A stretch of 64,000 nucleotides of DNA from Fervidicoccaceae archaeon. Lineage in GTDB: Archaea; Thermoproteota; Thermoprotei_A; Sulfolobales; Fervidicoccaceae. Where the stretch lies: NCBI GenBank assembly GCA_038878695.1, contig JAVZVD010000003.1, forward strand, positions 1 through 64,000, written 5' to 3'. The first letter of the stretch is position 1. Each line of letters opens with the position of its first letter. Below are positions 49,689 to 57,810 of this stretch, piece after piece. Both the position numbers and the translations under genes were made by a program. Below the pieces are notes generated by a model. It saw only the letters and a list, made by a program, of their open reading frames with translations. It searched no databases and had not been told where the DNA came from.

Positions 49689-50139
49689 TATCCCAGCCCT
49701 CGAGGTAGCTGCCGCAGTAAGAGCACTGGAACTTCACGGGACTCCTCGAGACTAACACGAACCTGGACCTCAAAGGCTCGCCTGGTTTATTCGTTATGCA
49801 AGTGGGCCTCGTGCACTTGAGCACTCCCTCCACGAGGCTCGGCACCACTACGCGAGTCTTGCTGGCCACGGCGTATTCCCTGATTATGTTTATCGTGGCG
49901 GTCGGAGCTATCAGAGCTATCTTATTGACCTCCTCGGGAGATAACTCTTTACCCTCTATCTTAACTATATCTTTCTTACCGAGTTTTCTGCTCTCGACGT
50001 TCATCAATACAGCAGTTCTCAGCCCCTCTTGACCGGTTATGCCCAAGATCCTCAGCACGTTAAGCGCCTGACCAGCTGGTATGTGGTCTATCACCGTCCC
50101 GCTCTTTATCTTAGAGACGGTGAGCCTGTCCTCGCTCAT
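49666..50139 (-). CDS. pyrI: Aspartate carbamoyltransferase regulatory chain
   Basis: 157 residues. Allosteric domain ([26 protein letters not shown]) and C-terminal zinc domain (CTRPTC...CSYC) that contacts PyrB. Nucleotides bound here tune the pathway. ATG 50139 overlaps the pyrB stop; a TTG at 50142 is adjacent. Confidence 0.96.
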   Translation of the reverse strand: MSEDRLTVSKIKSGTVIDHIPAGQALNVLRILGITGQEGLRTAVLMNVESRKLGKKDIVKIEGKELSPEEVNKIALIAPTATINIIREYAVASKTRVVVPSLVEGVLKCTRPTCITNKPGEPLRSRFVLVSRSPVKFQCSYCGSYLEGWDIAKQLST

Positions 50140-51068
50140 CAAGAGCTCTCACCCAAGAGCACGAGCTTGAGAAGAGCCATCCTCACGGGAACTCCGTAGG
50201 AGGCCTGCTTGAAGTAGTAAGCCTGCGGAGCTCTGTCGACCTCGTACGTCAGCTCCTCTACTCTCGGCAAGGGGTGCATCAGAACGGCCTCCGCCTTCGC
50301 TTTCGCTAAGACCCTTCCATCGACTCTGTAGCTGCCTCGGACCTTCTCGTATTCGCCGGGATCGGGGAATCTCTCTCGTTGAACCCTCGTCACGTAGAGG
50401 ACGTCGAGCTCGTGCATCACGTCCTCTAGCCTATCGATCTCCTCGAAGGCGAGTCCCGAGGCTGCGAGGTACGCGCGGACCTCTTCTCTGAGCCTTAGGA
50501 GAGGGGGAGAGATGAGGTAGAGCTTCCTCGGCCTATACAGCGTCAGCCCCAATATGAACGAGCTAGCGGCTCTGCTATATCTTAAGTCCCCGAGCACTCC
50601 GATCACGAGGCCGGAGATGTAGCCAAATCTCCTCCAGAGCGCGTAGAAGTCAACGAACGTTTGAGTCGGATGATGCTGCGACCCGTCTCCGGCGTTAATG
50701 ACCGGGGATCTAGCGATCTCGGACGCGAACCTCGAGGACCCCTCAAGAGGGTGCCTTATCACGAGGCAGTCGACGTAGAGGTCCAGCGTCCTCACCGTGT
50801 CGGCGAAGCTCTCCCCCTTAGCTATCGATGTCGAGGTCTCTTGCGTGAAGCCTATCGTGTTACCGCCCATCCTCTTTACTGCCGCGTCGAAGCTGAGGTA
50901 CGTTCTGGTGCTGGGCTCGAAGAAGGCCAGCCCTACGAGCTTCCCCTCGAGAGCCCTCGAGTACTTCTCGGGCCTTCTCTCGATCTCTAGAGCTTCGTGG
51001 AATAGAGTCTCGAGGTCCTCTCGCGTGAAGTCCAAGATGGAAATCACGTCTCTGCTTTTCCACTTCAA
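50139..51068 (-). CDS. pyrB: Aspartate carbamoyltransferase catalytic chain
   Basis: 309 residues. Makes N-carbamoyl-aspartate. Carbamoyl-phosphate site [57 protein letters not shown] and [14 protein letters not shown] 51068 ([14 protein letters not shown]) overlaps the pyrE stop by 4 bp. Confidence 0.96.
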   Translation of the reverse strand: MKWKSRDVISILDFTREDLETLFHEALEIERRPEKYSRALEGKLVGLAFFEPSTRTYLSFDAAVKRMGGNTIGFTQETSTSIAKGESFADTVRTLDLYVDCLVIRHPLEGSSRFASEIARSPVINAGDGSQHHPTQTFVDFYALWRRFGYISGLVIGVLGDLRYSRAASSFILGLTLYRPRKLYLISPPLLRLREEVRAYLAASGLAFEEIDRLEDVMHELDVLYVTRVQRERFPDPGEYEKVRGSYRVDGRVLAKAKAEAVLMHPLPRVEELTYEVDRAPQAYYFKQASYGVPVRMALLKLVLLGESS

Positions 51069-51631
51069 GTCTCTTCGCCTTTCAGGGGGGCCCCCTCAAG
51101 AAGGCTAAGGAGGTCGCGCGCTTTTAATAGGCTGAGCAGGTCCACTCCGCGGGCTTTGAGCTTCTCTGCCGCCCCCTCCTCTCTGTCCACCACGACGAGA
51201 GCGCGCTCGACCATGGCGCCCTTCTCGCGGAGAGTCAGCACCGCCCTCTCAATGCTCGCCCCCGTCGTAGCCACGTCGTCTATGACCAAGGCCGAGGAGC
51301 CTGCGGTGATTTCCCCCTCCACGACACTCATTGTGCCGTGCTCCTTTCTCTCGCTCCTAACGTACGCGAGAGGCAGACTCAACTCGTGAGCTACCATGGC
51401 AGCCCACGGCAATCCACCCGTCGCCACGCCTACTATCACGTCAGGTAGAGGGCTCCGAGCTAGATCAACGAGCCCCTTCACTACGAGCTCTCGTAGGTCG
51501 GGGAACGCGAGCCCCACCCTCATATCTATGTAGAACCTGCTGGTCCTCCCGGAGGACAATCTGAACTCGCCCAGCTTGAGAACGCCCTTTCGCACTAGCT
51601 CGCGAGCTACGGCCTCCGCTATAGCCTCCAA
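51065..51631 (-). CDS. pyrE: Orotate phosphoribosyltransferase
   Basis: 188 residues. Converts orotate and PRPP to OMP. GEFRLSSGRTSRFYIDMR, GVATGGLPWAAMVAHELSLPLAYVRSERK in parts, and the PRPP motif ALVIDDVATTGASIERAV are present. The frame is open far upstream through pyrF, but TTG 51631 gives the normal start (EAIAEAVARELVRKGVLKLG) and overlaps the pyrF 3' end by 13 bp. Confidence 0.94.
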   Translation of the reverse strand: MEAIAEAVARELVRKGVLKLGEFRLSSGRTSRFYIDMRVGLAFPDLRELVVKGLVDLARSPLPDVIVGVATGGLPWAAMVAHELSLPLAYVRSERKEHGTMSVVEGEITAGSSALVIDDVATTGASIERAVLTLREKGAMVERALVVVDREEGAAEKLKARGVDLLSLLKARDLLSLLEGAPLKGEET

Positions 51632-52347
51632 GGCAGGGCCTCCCTCAGCCTTCTGGCCGTCTCGATGGGGTCGGCGCTCTCTAGCACGGTTCGGCCCACG
51701 ATCTCGAAGTCCGAGCCGGCCCTCACGGCAGAGCCCACCGGGGCCCCCTGAGCTCCTACGCCAGGAGACAAAATAGTCTTGGAGGGTGCCAGTTCTCTGG
51801 CCCTCCTTATATAAACCGGGAAGGTGGCCGGAACCACTAAGCCGTCGACGTCCGACTCCAGCGCCAGCCTCACCAGAGTGCCGAAAGACTTGTTGATCGC
51901 CTCTTCCGCTCCCGGATTGCTCATGGCGACCACCGCGAAGACCTCGGAGCCCAGCGATCGGGCCTCGGCTACAGCTTCTCTGAGGGAGTCGGAGCCAACG
52001 AATGCGTGGACTATGAGGCCGTCGAATCCGACCTCGCACACCAACTTGCTCAGGGCCCTCGATATGTGCGGCACGTCGGCCAACTTTAAGTCCGCCAGCA
52101 GATAAGCTCGGCCTTTTAGCTCTCGGCTCAGCCTCGTTAACGCCTCGAGGCCCAAGCTTAACATAAACGGGAGGCCCACCTTGATCGCTGCCGCGTGCTC
52201 CGCTAGACCTAGCAGTTCTCTCCTCACCGCCTCGATCGACATGCTCTCCGCGAATCTGCCGGGCACGCGATCGAATGCCACGATGAGTCTCGTGTTCTTG
52301 GCCTCGCCGTGTCTAAGCAGCGATGTCCCTAGCCTCGTAGTCCGCAC
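51619..52347 (-). CDS. pyrF: Orotidine 5'-phosphate decarboxylase
   Basis: 242 residues. Makes UMP. RLIVAFDRVPGRFAE start, IKVGLPFMLSLG, the catalytic LLADLKLADVPHI (DxKxxD), VVAMSNPGAEE, VVPATFP and LSPGVGAQG. GTG 52347 is chosen because the minus-strand TATA GTTTTAAG (52373-52380) is about 25-30 bp upstream, making the mRNA nearly leaderless; the frame is open to 52404. First gene of the seven-gene pyr operon. Confidence 0.93.
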   Translation of the reverse strand: MRTTRLGTSLLRHGEAKNTRLIVAFDRVPGRFAESMSIEAVRRELLGLAEHAAAIKVGLPFMLSLGLEALTRLSRELKGRAYLLADLKLADVPHISRALSKLVCEVGFDGLIVHAFVGSDSLREAVAEARSLGSEVFAVVAMSNPGAEEAINKSFGTLVRLALESDVDGLVVPATFPVYIRRARELAPSKTILSPGVGAQGAPVGSAVRAGSDFEIVGRTVLESADPIETARRLREALPWRL

Positions 52348-52372
52348 CCACTCACCGATGAGTCGGCGCGCT

Positions 52373-52380
52373 CTTAAAAC
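52373..52380 (-). promoter_or_regulatory. TATA box of the pyrFEBIKCD operon
   Basis: Minus-strand GTTTTAAG lies about 30 bp before the GTG start of pyrF at 52347. No other promoter-like sequence is visible within the tightly overlapping operon. Confidence 0.5.
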
Positions 52381-52451
52381 CGAAGCGAGCTGGTCGGCGA
52401 GCATTCACGAGAAACGCATAAAGTCCTCGCCGAAGAGTCACCCGACGCCCG

Positions 52452-53162
52452 GTGCCGACTTTGCACGCTAAAGCGGCGATGAGGCTCAACGCGGCGCGGG
52501 GCTTCATTGAGGAGGGCTTCCTCGATGCGGCGGAGGTAATTGGTGTGGGAACCGGGAGCACGATAACGACGCTCATAGAGATGCTGCCCGATGACGTGAT
52601 CCGGAGCAAGACCTTCGCCGCGTCGAGCCTCGACACTCTCCTCAAACTTAAGAGGAGAGGAGCCAAGCTCCTCGAGCCGAGCGGCGTCGACGAGTTCGAC
52701 GTCTACGTTGACGGCGCGGACGCTTACGATGACGAGCTGAACTTAGTGAAGGGGGGAGGAGCGGCCCACTTCCGAGAGAAGGTCATGGCGCTTCAGTCTA
52801 AGAGGTTCATCGTCGTGGCCGACGAGACGAAATACTCGGTCAATCTGCTCAAGCTACCCATACCGATCGAGGTACACCCCATAGCTCTGCCCTTCGTGCT
52901 CCGAGAGCTGAAGAAGCTCGGGCTAGAAGCAAGAGTCCGCGAAGCGGTCGGGGGCAAGTGGGGCCCCGTGGTCTCGGACACGGGCGGCGTGTTGGTCGAC
53001 ATCGATGCGAGAAGCTGGCAAGGAAGCTTGGACCAGCTTCACCAAGCCCTGAAGCTCACGCCGGGCGTCGTGGAGACCGGGCTCTTCCTCAGAATGGCTG
53101 AGGCGGTGGTCGTGGGGAAGGTGGCCGGGTACTCCGTCTTGAGACGGAGAAGCATGGGTTAG
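52452..53162 (+). CDS. rpiA: Ribose-5-phosphate isomerase A
   Basis: 236 residues. Interconverts ribose-5-P and ribulose-5-P. Motifs: VIGVGTGSTITTLIEML, FAASSLDTL, VYVDGADAYDDELNLVKGGGAAHFREK in parts, KRFIVVADETK and VVSDTGGVLVDI. It supplies ribose-5-P for PRPP, which PyrE uses, and lies divergent from the pyr operon. GTG 52452. Convergent overlap of 4 bp with the citrate-synthase-like gene. Confidence 0.95.
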   Translation: MPTLHAKAAMRLNAARGFIEEGFLDAAEVIGVGTGSTITTLIEMLPDDVIRSKTFAASSLDTLLKLKRRGAKLLEPSGVDEFDVYVDGADAYDDELNLVKGGGAAHFREKVMALQSKRFIVVADETKYSVNLLKLPIPIEVHPIALPFVLRELKKLGLEARVREAVGGKWGPVVSDTGGVLVDIDARSWQGSLDQLHQALKLTPGVVETGLFLRMAEAVVVGKVAGYSVLRRRSMG

Positions 53163-54529
53163 CTATCACGTTGTGCGGACGCCGAGGCCTCGGCCGAGGG
53201 GTGGAGCCCGCAACTCTCTCTCAGCAGGTTGAGCAGCCTTCCGCCCGCGGCCTCTAGCGCTAACGAGTACACCTCCTCTTCGCTGAGCTCAACTCTATTC
53301 TCGGCCTCGAGCTTCTCGAGAGCGAGCTCGTAAAGCTTATCGATGACCCCTTGGCACCTCTTCAGAGCCGTGGGGTCTAGTCCGAGGCGCCGAGCGAGCA
53401 CGTAGGCAATCCCGGCTCGCCCCGAATGCCTACTGACGCGCACCTTGACGCGCATGCCTATGGTCTCGGGGTTGAACGGGAGATAAATCAATGGATTCTT
53501 AATGAGTCCGTCTATGTGGATCCCGGCGGCGGTCGCGAAAGCGTTCTCCCCGACTAGCGGGTAGTAGCGGGAGAACGCGTGACCCAGCGACTCGAAGAGC
53601 TCTTTCGCCTCGCCTATGGCGCGCGGGTCGCTGCCGTTGAATGAGCCGTATATGCTGGCGTAGATTAGAAGCATGGCCTCTAGAGGACAATTGCCCGCTC
53701 TCTCGCCCACTCCAAAGAGAGTGCAATTCGAGAACGACGCCCCCGAGAGCCACGCGGCCGCGTGATTGGCTACTGCCATGTGGAAGTCGTTGTGGCCGTG
53801 GAACTCGAGCTGGGTCGGCTTTACCCCGAGCCTCTCCCTGAACGCCTTGATCAGCGCCGGCACCCCCCGCGGCAGACCCACCACCTCCATGGGGAGGCCG
53901 AGGCCCAGCGTGTCCGAGAGCTTGAAAACGACGGAGTCCACAGCGCCGACCCTCTCGGCTACCCTCAATATTTTCTCGGCGAAGGGTAGGACGAAGCCGA
54001 GGACGTCCGATCGCGTCACGTCCTCCATGGCAACTCTGATCTTGAGCCCTCGATCTAAAGCGTAGCTTATCGCCTCTAGGAACTTCTCTTCCGCGCTCTT
54101 CCTGTCGAGATTGAGCTTCAGGTAAATGTGGTAATCCGAGACGCTCGTGAGGATCACGGTGTGGTCGAAGCCGCATCTCCTCACCAGATCTACGTCCTCG
54201 CGCTTAGCTCTGATCCACCCTATGGGCTCGGGCCACTTGGCTCTGTGCTCTATAATCGTCTTCGCGATCTCTCTGTCCCTCTCAGTGAACGGGAAGAGCT
54301 CGACGGTCCTGACGATACCGTTGGGGCCGCTGAGCTTCTCGAGGACGAAGTAGATTTTTAGGGCCTCCTCGGGCCTCAGAGGCCTCCACCCCTGCTGCCC
54401 GTCTCTGAGCGTCGTGTCGGTGATGTAAAGCGGGTGAGCCGGCCTCCGCTCGAGGGGAACTAGAGGGGGCACGTCGTAGGAGAGATAGAGTCCGTCGCCC
54501 ACCGAGGCGGTGGAGAAATCACGGTCCAT
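53159..54529 (-). CDS. Re-citrate synthase-like protein (isopropylmalate/homocitrate synthase superfamily)
   Basis: 456 residues of the LeuA-type TIM barrel: YITDTTLRDGQQ at the N-terminus and metal-binding FHGHNDFHMAVANHAAAWLSG. Several segments match what I recall of Re-citrate synthase rather than LeuA: GPNGIVRTVELF, VILTSVSDYHIYLKLN, VTRSDVLGFVLPFA, AGIHIDGLIKNPLIY and HSGRAGIAYVLARRLG. It also lacks a clear LeuA regulatory domain. It would make citrate from acetyl-CoA and oxaloacetate with the opposite face specificity to GltA. ATG 54529; TATA AGATAAAAACCC (minus, 54564-54575). Confidence 0.8.
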   Translation of the reverse strand: MDRDFSTASVGDGLYLSYDVPPLVPLERRPAHPLYITDTTLRDGQQGWRPLRPEEALKIYFVLEKLSGPNGIVRTVELFPFTERDREIAKTIIEHRAKWPEPIGWIRAKREDVDLVRRCGFDHTVILTSVSDYHIYLKLNLDRKSAEEKFLEAISYALDRGLKIRVAMEDVTRSDVLGFVLPFAEKILRVAERVGAVDSVVFKLSDTLGLGLPMEVVGLPRGVPALIKAFRERLGVKPTQLEFHGHNDFHMAVANHAAAWLSGASFSNCTLFGVGERAGNCPLEAMLLIYASIYGSFNGSDPRAIGEAKELFESLGHAFSRYYPLVGENAFATAAGIHIDGLIKNPLIYLPFNPETIGMRVKVRVSRHSGRAGIAYVLARRLGLDPTALKRCQGVIDKLYELALEKLEAENRVELSEEEVYSLALEAAGGRLLNLLRESCGLHPSAEASASAQRDS

Positions 54530-54839
54530 TTCGAGCGTCTCCGGTGAACAACTGTTCGTTAACGGGTTTTTATCTACTGGTGTGACTTATGAACGTATCC
54601 GCGGAGAGTATGTTAACATTGTAAACAAGAAGTAGACGCGCCGATTCACGTTAACATTTTTCCCAGCTATTCGAGGAAAAGCACGCGGGGCGATGACGAG
54701 ACGACGGTAGGCGGATCCCGACAATCCTGAAGAGCAATCCCCTCCCCGAGCCTCGTCGGCGAGGAACCCGCGCGCACCCGTTCTTAATATAAGAGCCCAG
54801 CAGAGCGAGAACCATCGGAGCGCCGAAGGTGCGGGGCCC
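54530..54839. promoter_or_regulatory. 310-bp divergent intergenic region with GTTAAC palindromes
   Basis: No gene is supported here. It holds the TATA of the citrate-synthase-like gene (minus, 54564-54575), a 12-bp palindrome GAACA-AC-TGTTC (54546-54557), and three copies of GTTAAC at 54558-54563, 54612-54617 (within TGTTAACA) and 54650-54655 (CGTTAACA). The leuS TATA CTTAATATAAG is at 54783-54793. The repeated palindromes around the leftward promoter look like operator sites. Confidence 0.5.
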
Positions 54840-57728
54840 GTGTCCTCGAGCGATTTCCGAGAGCTCCTGAAATCGCTGGGAGAGAAGTGGAGCCGCATTT
54901 GGGAGGAGAGGAGGCTCTACGAGTCGGACCCGGATCCCTCGAGACCCAAGTTCTTCGTGACAGCGGCCTATCCTTACCCCAATGCGCCGCTCCACCTAGG
55001 GCACGGCCTAACGTATACGATCCCAGACATCGTGGCTCGTTACAAAAGAATGAGAGGCTACAACGTTCTCTTCCCCATGGGGTTCCACTTCACCGGCACG
55101 CCGGTACTCACGATGTCCGAGGCCTTAGAGCGAGGCGACGCCGAGCTCGAGAGACAGTTCGTCGAGCTGCACGGAGTCCCCCGCGAGGACCTCGAGAAGC
55201 TCAAGACCCCTCTGGGAATGGCCCAGTACTTCAAGGAGTGGGCCGAGAGAGACATGAAGAGGCTGCTCCTCAGCATAGACTGGAGAAGGAAATTTACGAC
55301 GGTGGACCCCGAATATAGCGCCTTCATAAGATGGCAGTTCGAGGAGCTCAAGCGCAGAGGCTACGTGGTTCAGGGAACTCACCCGGTCGGCTGGTGCCCT
55401 CGCCACCAGAGCCCGGTGAGCATGCACGACACGAGAGACGACGTTGAGCCCGAGATAGTGGAGTTCACGGTGCTCTTCTTCGCCGACGTCGACGGAGGCC
55501 CCGAGTACCCCGTCGCCACGCTGCGCCCGGAGACGGTCTTCGGAGTGACGAATCTCTGGGTGAACCCTGAGGCCCCCTACGTGGTGGCGAGCGTGGGAGG
55601 AAGGAGAGTCCTCCTCTCCGAGGAGGCGGCTCGCAAGTTAAGCTATCAGGTAGAAGAAGTAGAGATGAAGGGAGAGAGACTTCGGGGCTCGGAGCTCGTG
55701 GGCAAGAGAGCGAGGAACCCTATCACAGGTAGAATCGTGCCCGTGCTCGGGGCCGACTTCGTCGACCCGAGGACCGGGACGGGCATCGTCATGAGCGTCC
55801 CCGCTCACGCTCCCTACGACTACGTAGCGTTGCTTGAGCTAGGCGAGCTGGGGCGCATCGCTCCGATCTCGTTGATATCGCTCGAAGGATACTCGGAGAT
55901 TCCGGCCAGAGACGCCGTGGAAAGGCTCGGCATCACCTCCACGAGGCAGAGAAATCTGCTGGACGAGGCCACGAAGACCGTTTATCTCGATGAATACGAG
56001 AGGGGGCGCATGAGATCGGACCTCGCATCCACGATCGTCGAGGCTCTCGAGGAGCAGTTCGAGCTAGCGCGAAGGCTCTCGGGCGTCAGCGTGCGGGAGG
56101 CCAGAGAGACCGTCGTGGAGTGGACCAAAGCGCGCGGCCTCGCCGCGCCGCTTTACGATATAGCGAATAAGCCCGTCTATTGTAGGTGCGGAGCCGAGAT
56201 AATAGTGAAGGTCCTAAGGGACCAGTGGTTCATCGACTACGAGAACCCGGAGTGGAAGGAGCGCGCGAGGCGCGCGCTCGAGAAGATCGAGGTCGTCCCG
56301 GAGGAGTATAGACCTCAATTCTTCTACACGATCGATTGGCTCAAGAAGAAGGCCTGCGCTAGGAGCAGAGGGCTCGGCACGAAGCTCCCCTGGGATGATA
56401 AGTGGATCATTGAGAGCCTGAGCGACTCGACGATTTACATGGCTTTCTACACCGTGATTTCGGGGATAAGGAGGCTCGGGATAAGACCCGAGAGCCTCAC
56501 GCACGAGTTCTGGGACTACGTGTTCTTGGGCGAGGGCGACCTGGGCGAGGTCTCTGAGAAGACGGGCATCCCGGCGAAGGCGCTCGACGAGCTTAGGCGC
56601 GAGTTCCTTTACTGGTACCCCCTAGACAACAGACACAGCGGGAAGGACCTCGTCCAAAATCACCTGACCTTCATGGTCTTCAACCACGTGGCTCTCTTCC
56701 CGGAGGAGCTTTGGCCTCGCAGGATCGTGGTCAACGGGCACGTCATGGTCGAGGGCGAGAAGATGAGCAAGAGCAGGGGGAACTTCATCCCGCTCCACAG
56801 GGCCCTCGACATGGCGGGCCCCGACGCCCTCAGGCTCGCGCTGGCACTCGCGGCCGAGCTCGGCAACGACGCGAACTTCACGAGGGATCTCCTGGAGAGC
56901 TCGGTCCGCATGCTCGAGGAGGCTTACGAGCTCCTGCGAGAGCTCGCGGAGATCGCGCGCGCGGGCGGGGCCGAGAGCTCGAGAGAGCTAGACGAGATGC
57001 TGCTCGCGGCCGTGGCAGACGTAGTGGAGCAGGCGAGTGAGGCCTTTGAGACGTACAGGATCAGGCGAGCCGCGGTCGCCTCCGTCCCTACGATGTGCGC
57101 CACCGTGAGGGAGTTCCTGAGGAGCGGTCGCGCCGTTTCGTCGAGGGCCGCGTCGATCGCCGCGACGACGTGGATAAAGCTCATGGCTCCCTTCGCGCCG
57201 GCGCTGGCCGAAGAGCTGTGGGCTGAGCTTGGGGGAGAAGGCAGCGTCTTCGAGAGCTCTTGGCCCGAGGCTTCTCGGATCTCGCGTGACCCGATATATC
57301 TAATGGCCTATCACCTCGGCAGACTCGTCGTAGCTGACGTCAACAACATCGCCAGAGCGATAGGGGCGAGGCCAAGCGAGGTCGAGGTCGTGGTCGCGAG
57401 CGAGAGGAAGAGAGAGGCGCTGCCTCTCCTCATCGACGCGGCGAGATCGGGCGCTAGCCCGAGCGATCTAGCTAAGATAGCGGCCAGGTGGGGCTCGAGG
57501 AACCCTCTAGATGCCGCTCGACAGGTTATTGAGAGGATCCAAGCTCTCCCGCGCTCTCTCGACCCTGTTCTGAGGGAGAACTGGCGCAGAGAGCCCGAAG
57601 CGGTGAGGATCGCGAAAGCCTACGTCGAGATGTGCACGGGAGCTCGCGTTGAGGTCGTCGAAGAGGAGGCGAGAGGCGCGGCGAGGAGAGAGCCTCTCCC
57701 CCTGAAGCCGGCTCTCCTTCTTCGATGA
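54840..57728 (+). CDS. leuS: Leucyl-tRNA synthetase
   Basis: 962-residue class I synthetase, archaeal length. HIGH-type motif PNAPLHLGHGLTYTI, CP1 editing domain (GWCPRHQSPVSMHDT, TLRPETVFGVTNLWV, DPRTGTGIVMSVPAHAPYDYVA in parts), and KMSKS as EKMSKSRGNFIPL. The C-terminal anticodon-binding helices are intact. GTG 54840 with the TATA box near 54788; no peculiarity apart from a long Arg/Ala-rich C-terminus. Confidence 0.97.
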   Translation: MSSSDFRELLKSLGEKWSRIWEERRLYESDPDPSRPKFFVTAAYPYPNAPLHLGHGLTYTIPDIVARYKRMRGYNVLFPMGFHFTGTPVLTMSEALERGDAELERQFVELHGVPREDLEKLKTPLGMAQYFKEWAERDMKRLLLSIDWRRKFTTVDPEYSAFIRWQFEELKRRGYVVQGTHPVGWCPRHQSPVSMHDTRDDVEPEIVEFTVLFFADVDGGPEYPVATLRPETVFGVTNLWVNPEAPYVVASVGGRRVLLSEEAARKLSYQVEEVEMKGERLRGSELVGKRARNPITGRIVPVLGADFVDPRTGTGIVMSVPAHAPYDYVALLELGELGRIAPISLISLEGYSEIPARDAVERLGITSTRQRNLLDEATKTVYLDEYERGRMRSDLASTIVEALEEQFELARRLSGVSVREARETVVEWTKARGLAAPLYDIANKPVYCRCGAEIIVKVLRDQWFIDYENPEWKERARRALEKIEVVPEEYRPQFFYTIDWLKKKACARSRGLGTKLPWDDKWIIESLSDSTIYMAFYTVISGIRRLGIRPESLTHEFWDYVFLGEGDLGEVSEKTGIPAKALDELRREFLYWYPLDNRHSGKDLVQNHLTFMVFNHVALFPEELWPRRIVVNGHVMVEGEKMSKSRGNFIPLHRALDMAGPDALRLALALAAELGNDANFTRDLLESSVRMLEEAYELLRELAEIARAGGAESSRELDEMLLAAVADVVEQASEAFETYRIRRAAVASVPTMCATVREFLRSGRAVSSRAASIAATTWIKLMAPFAPALAEELWAELGGEGSVFESSWPEASRISRDPIYLMAYHLGRLVVADVNNIARAIGARPSEVEVVVASERKREALPLLIDAARSGASPSDLAKIAARWGSRNPLDAARQVIERIQALPRSLDPVLRENWRREPEAVRIAKAYVEMCTGARVEVVEEEARGAARREPLPLKPALLLR

Positions 57729-57810
57729 GGGATTATAAGAAATAGTCATGGAAAAGCATTTATAAAAAGAGCCTCCTTCTCCTCTTCCTCGAGGAGAGTG
57801 AGGCTCCGCA

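Noticed and set aside
51632-52039. Extension of PyrE by 136 residues
   Set aside because: This part overlaps pyrF in another frame and is Arg/Gly-rich shadow sequence; TTG 51631 gives the normal PyrE N-terminus.
54690-54735. C/D box RNA candidate (CGATGA ... CTGA) upstream of leuS
   Set aside because: Box C deviates in the first base, no C'/D' pair is visible, the length is short, and there is no terminal stem.
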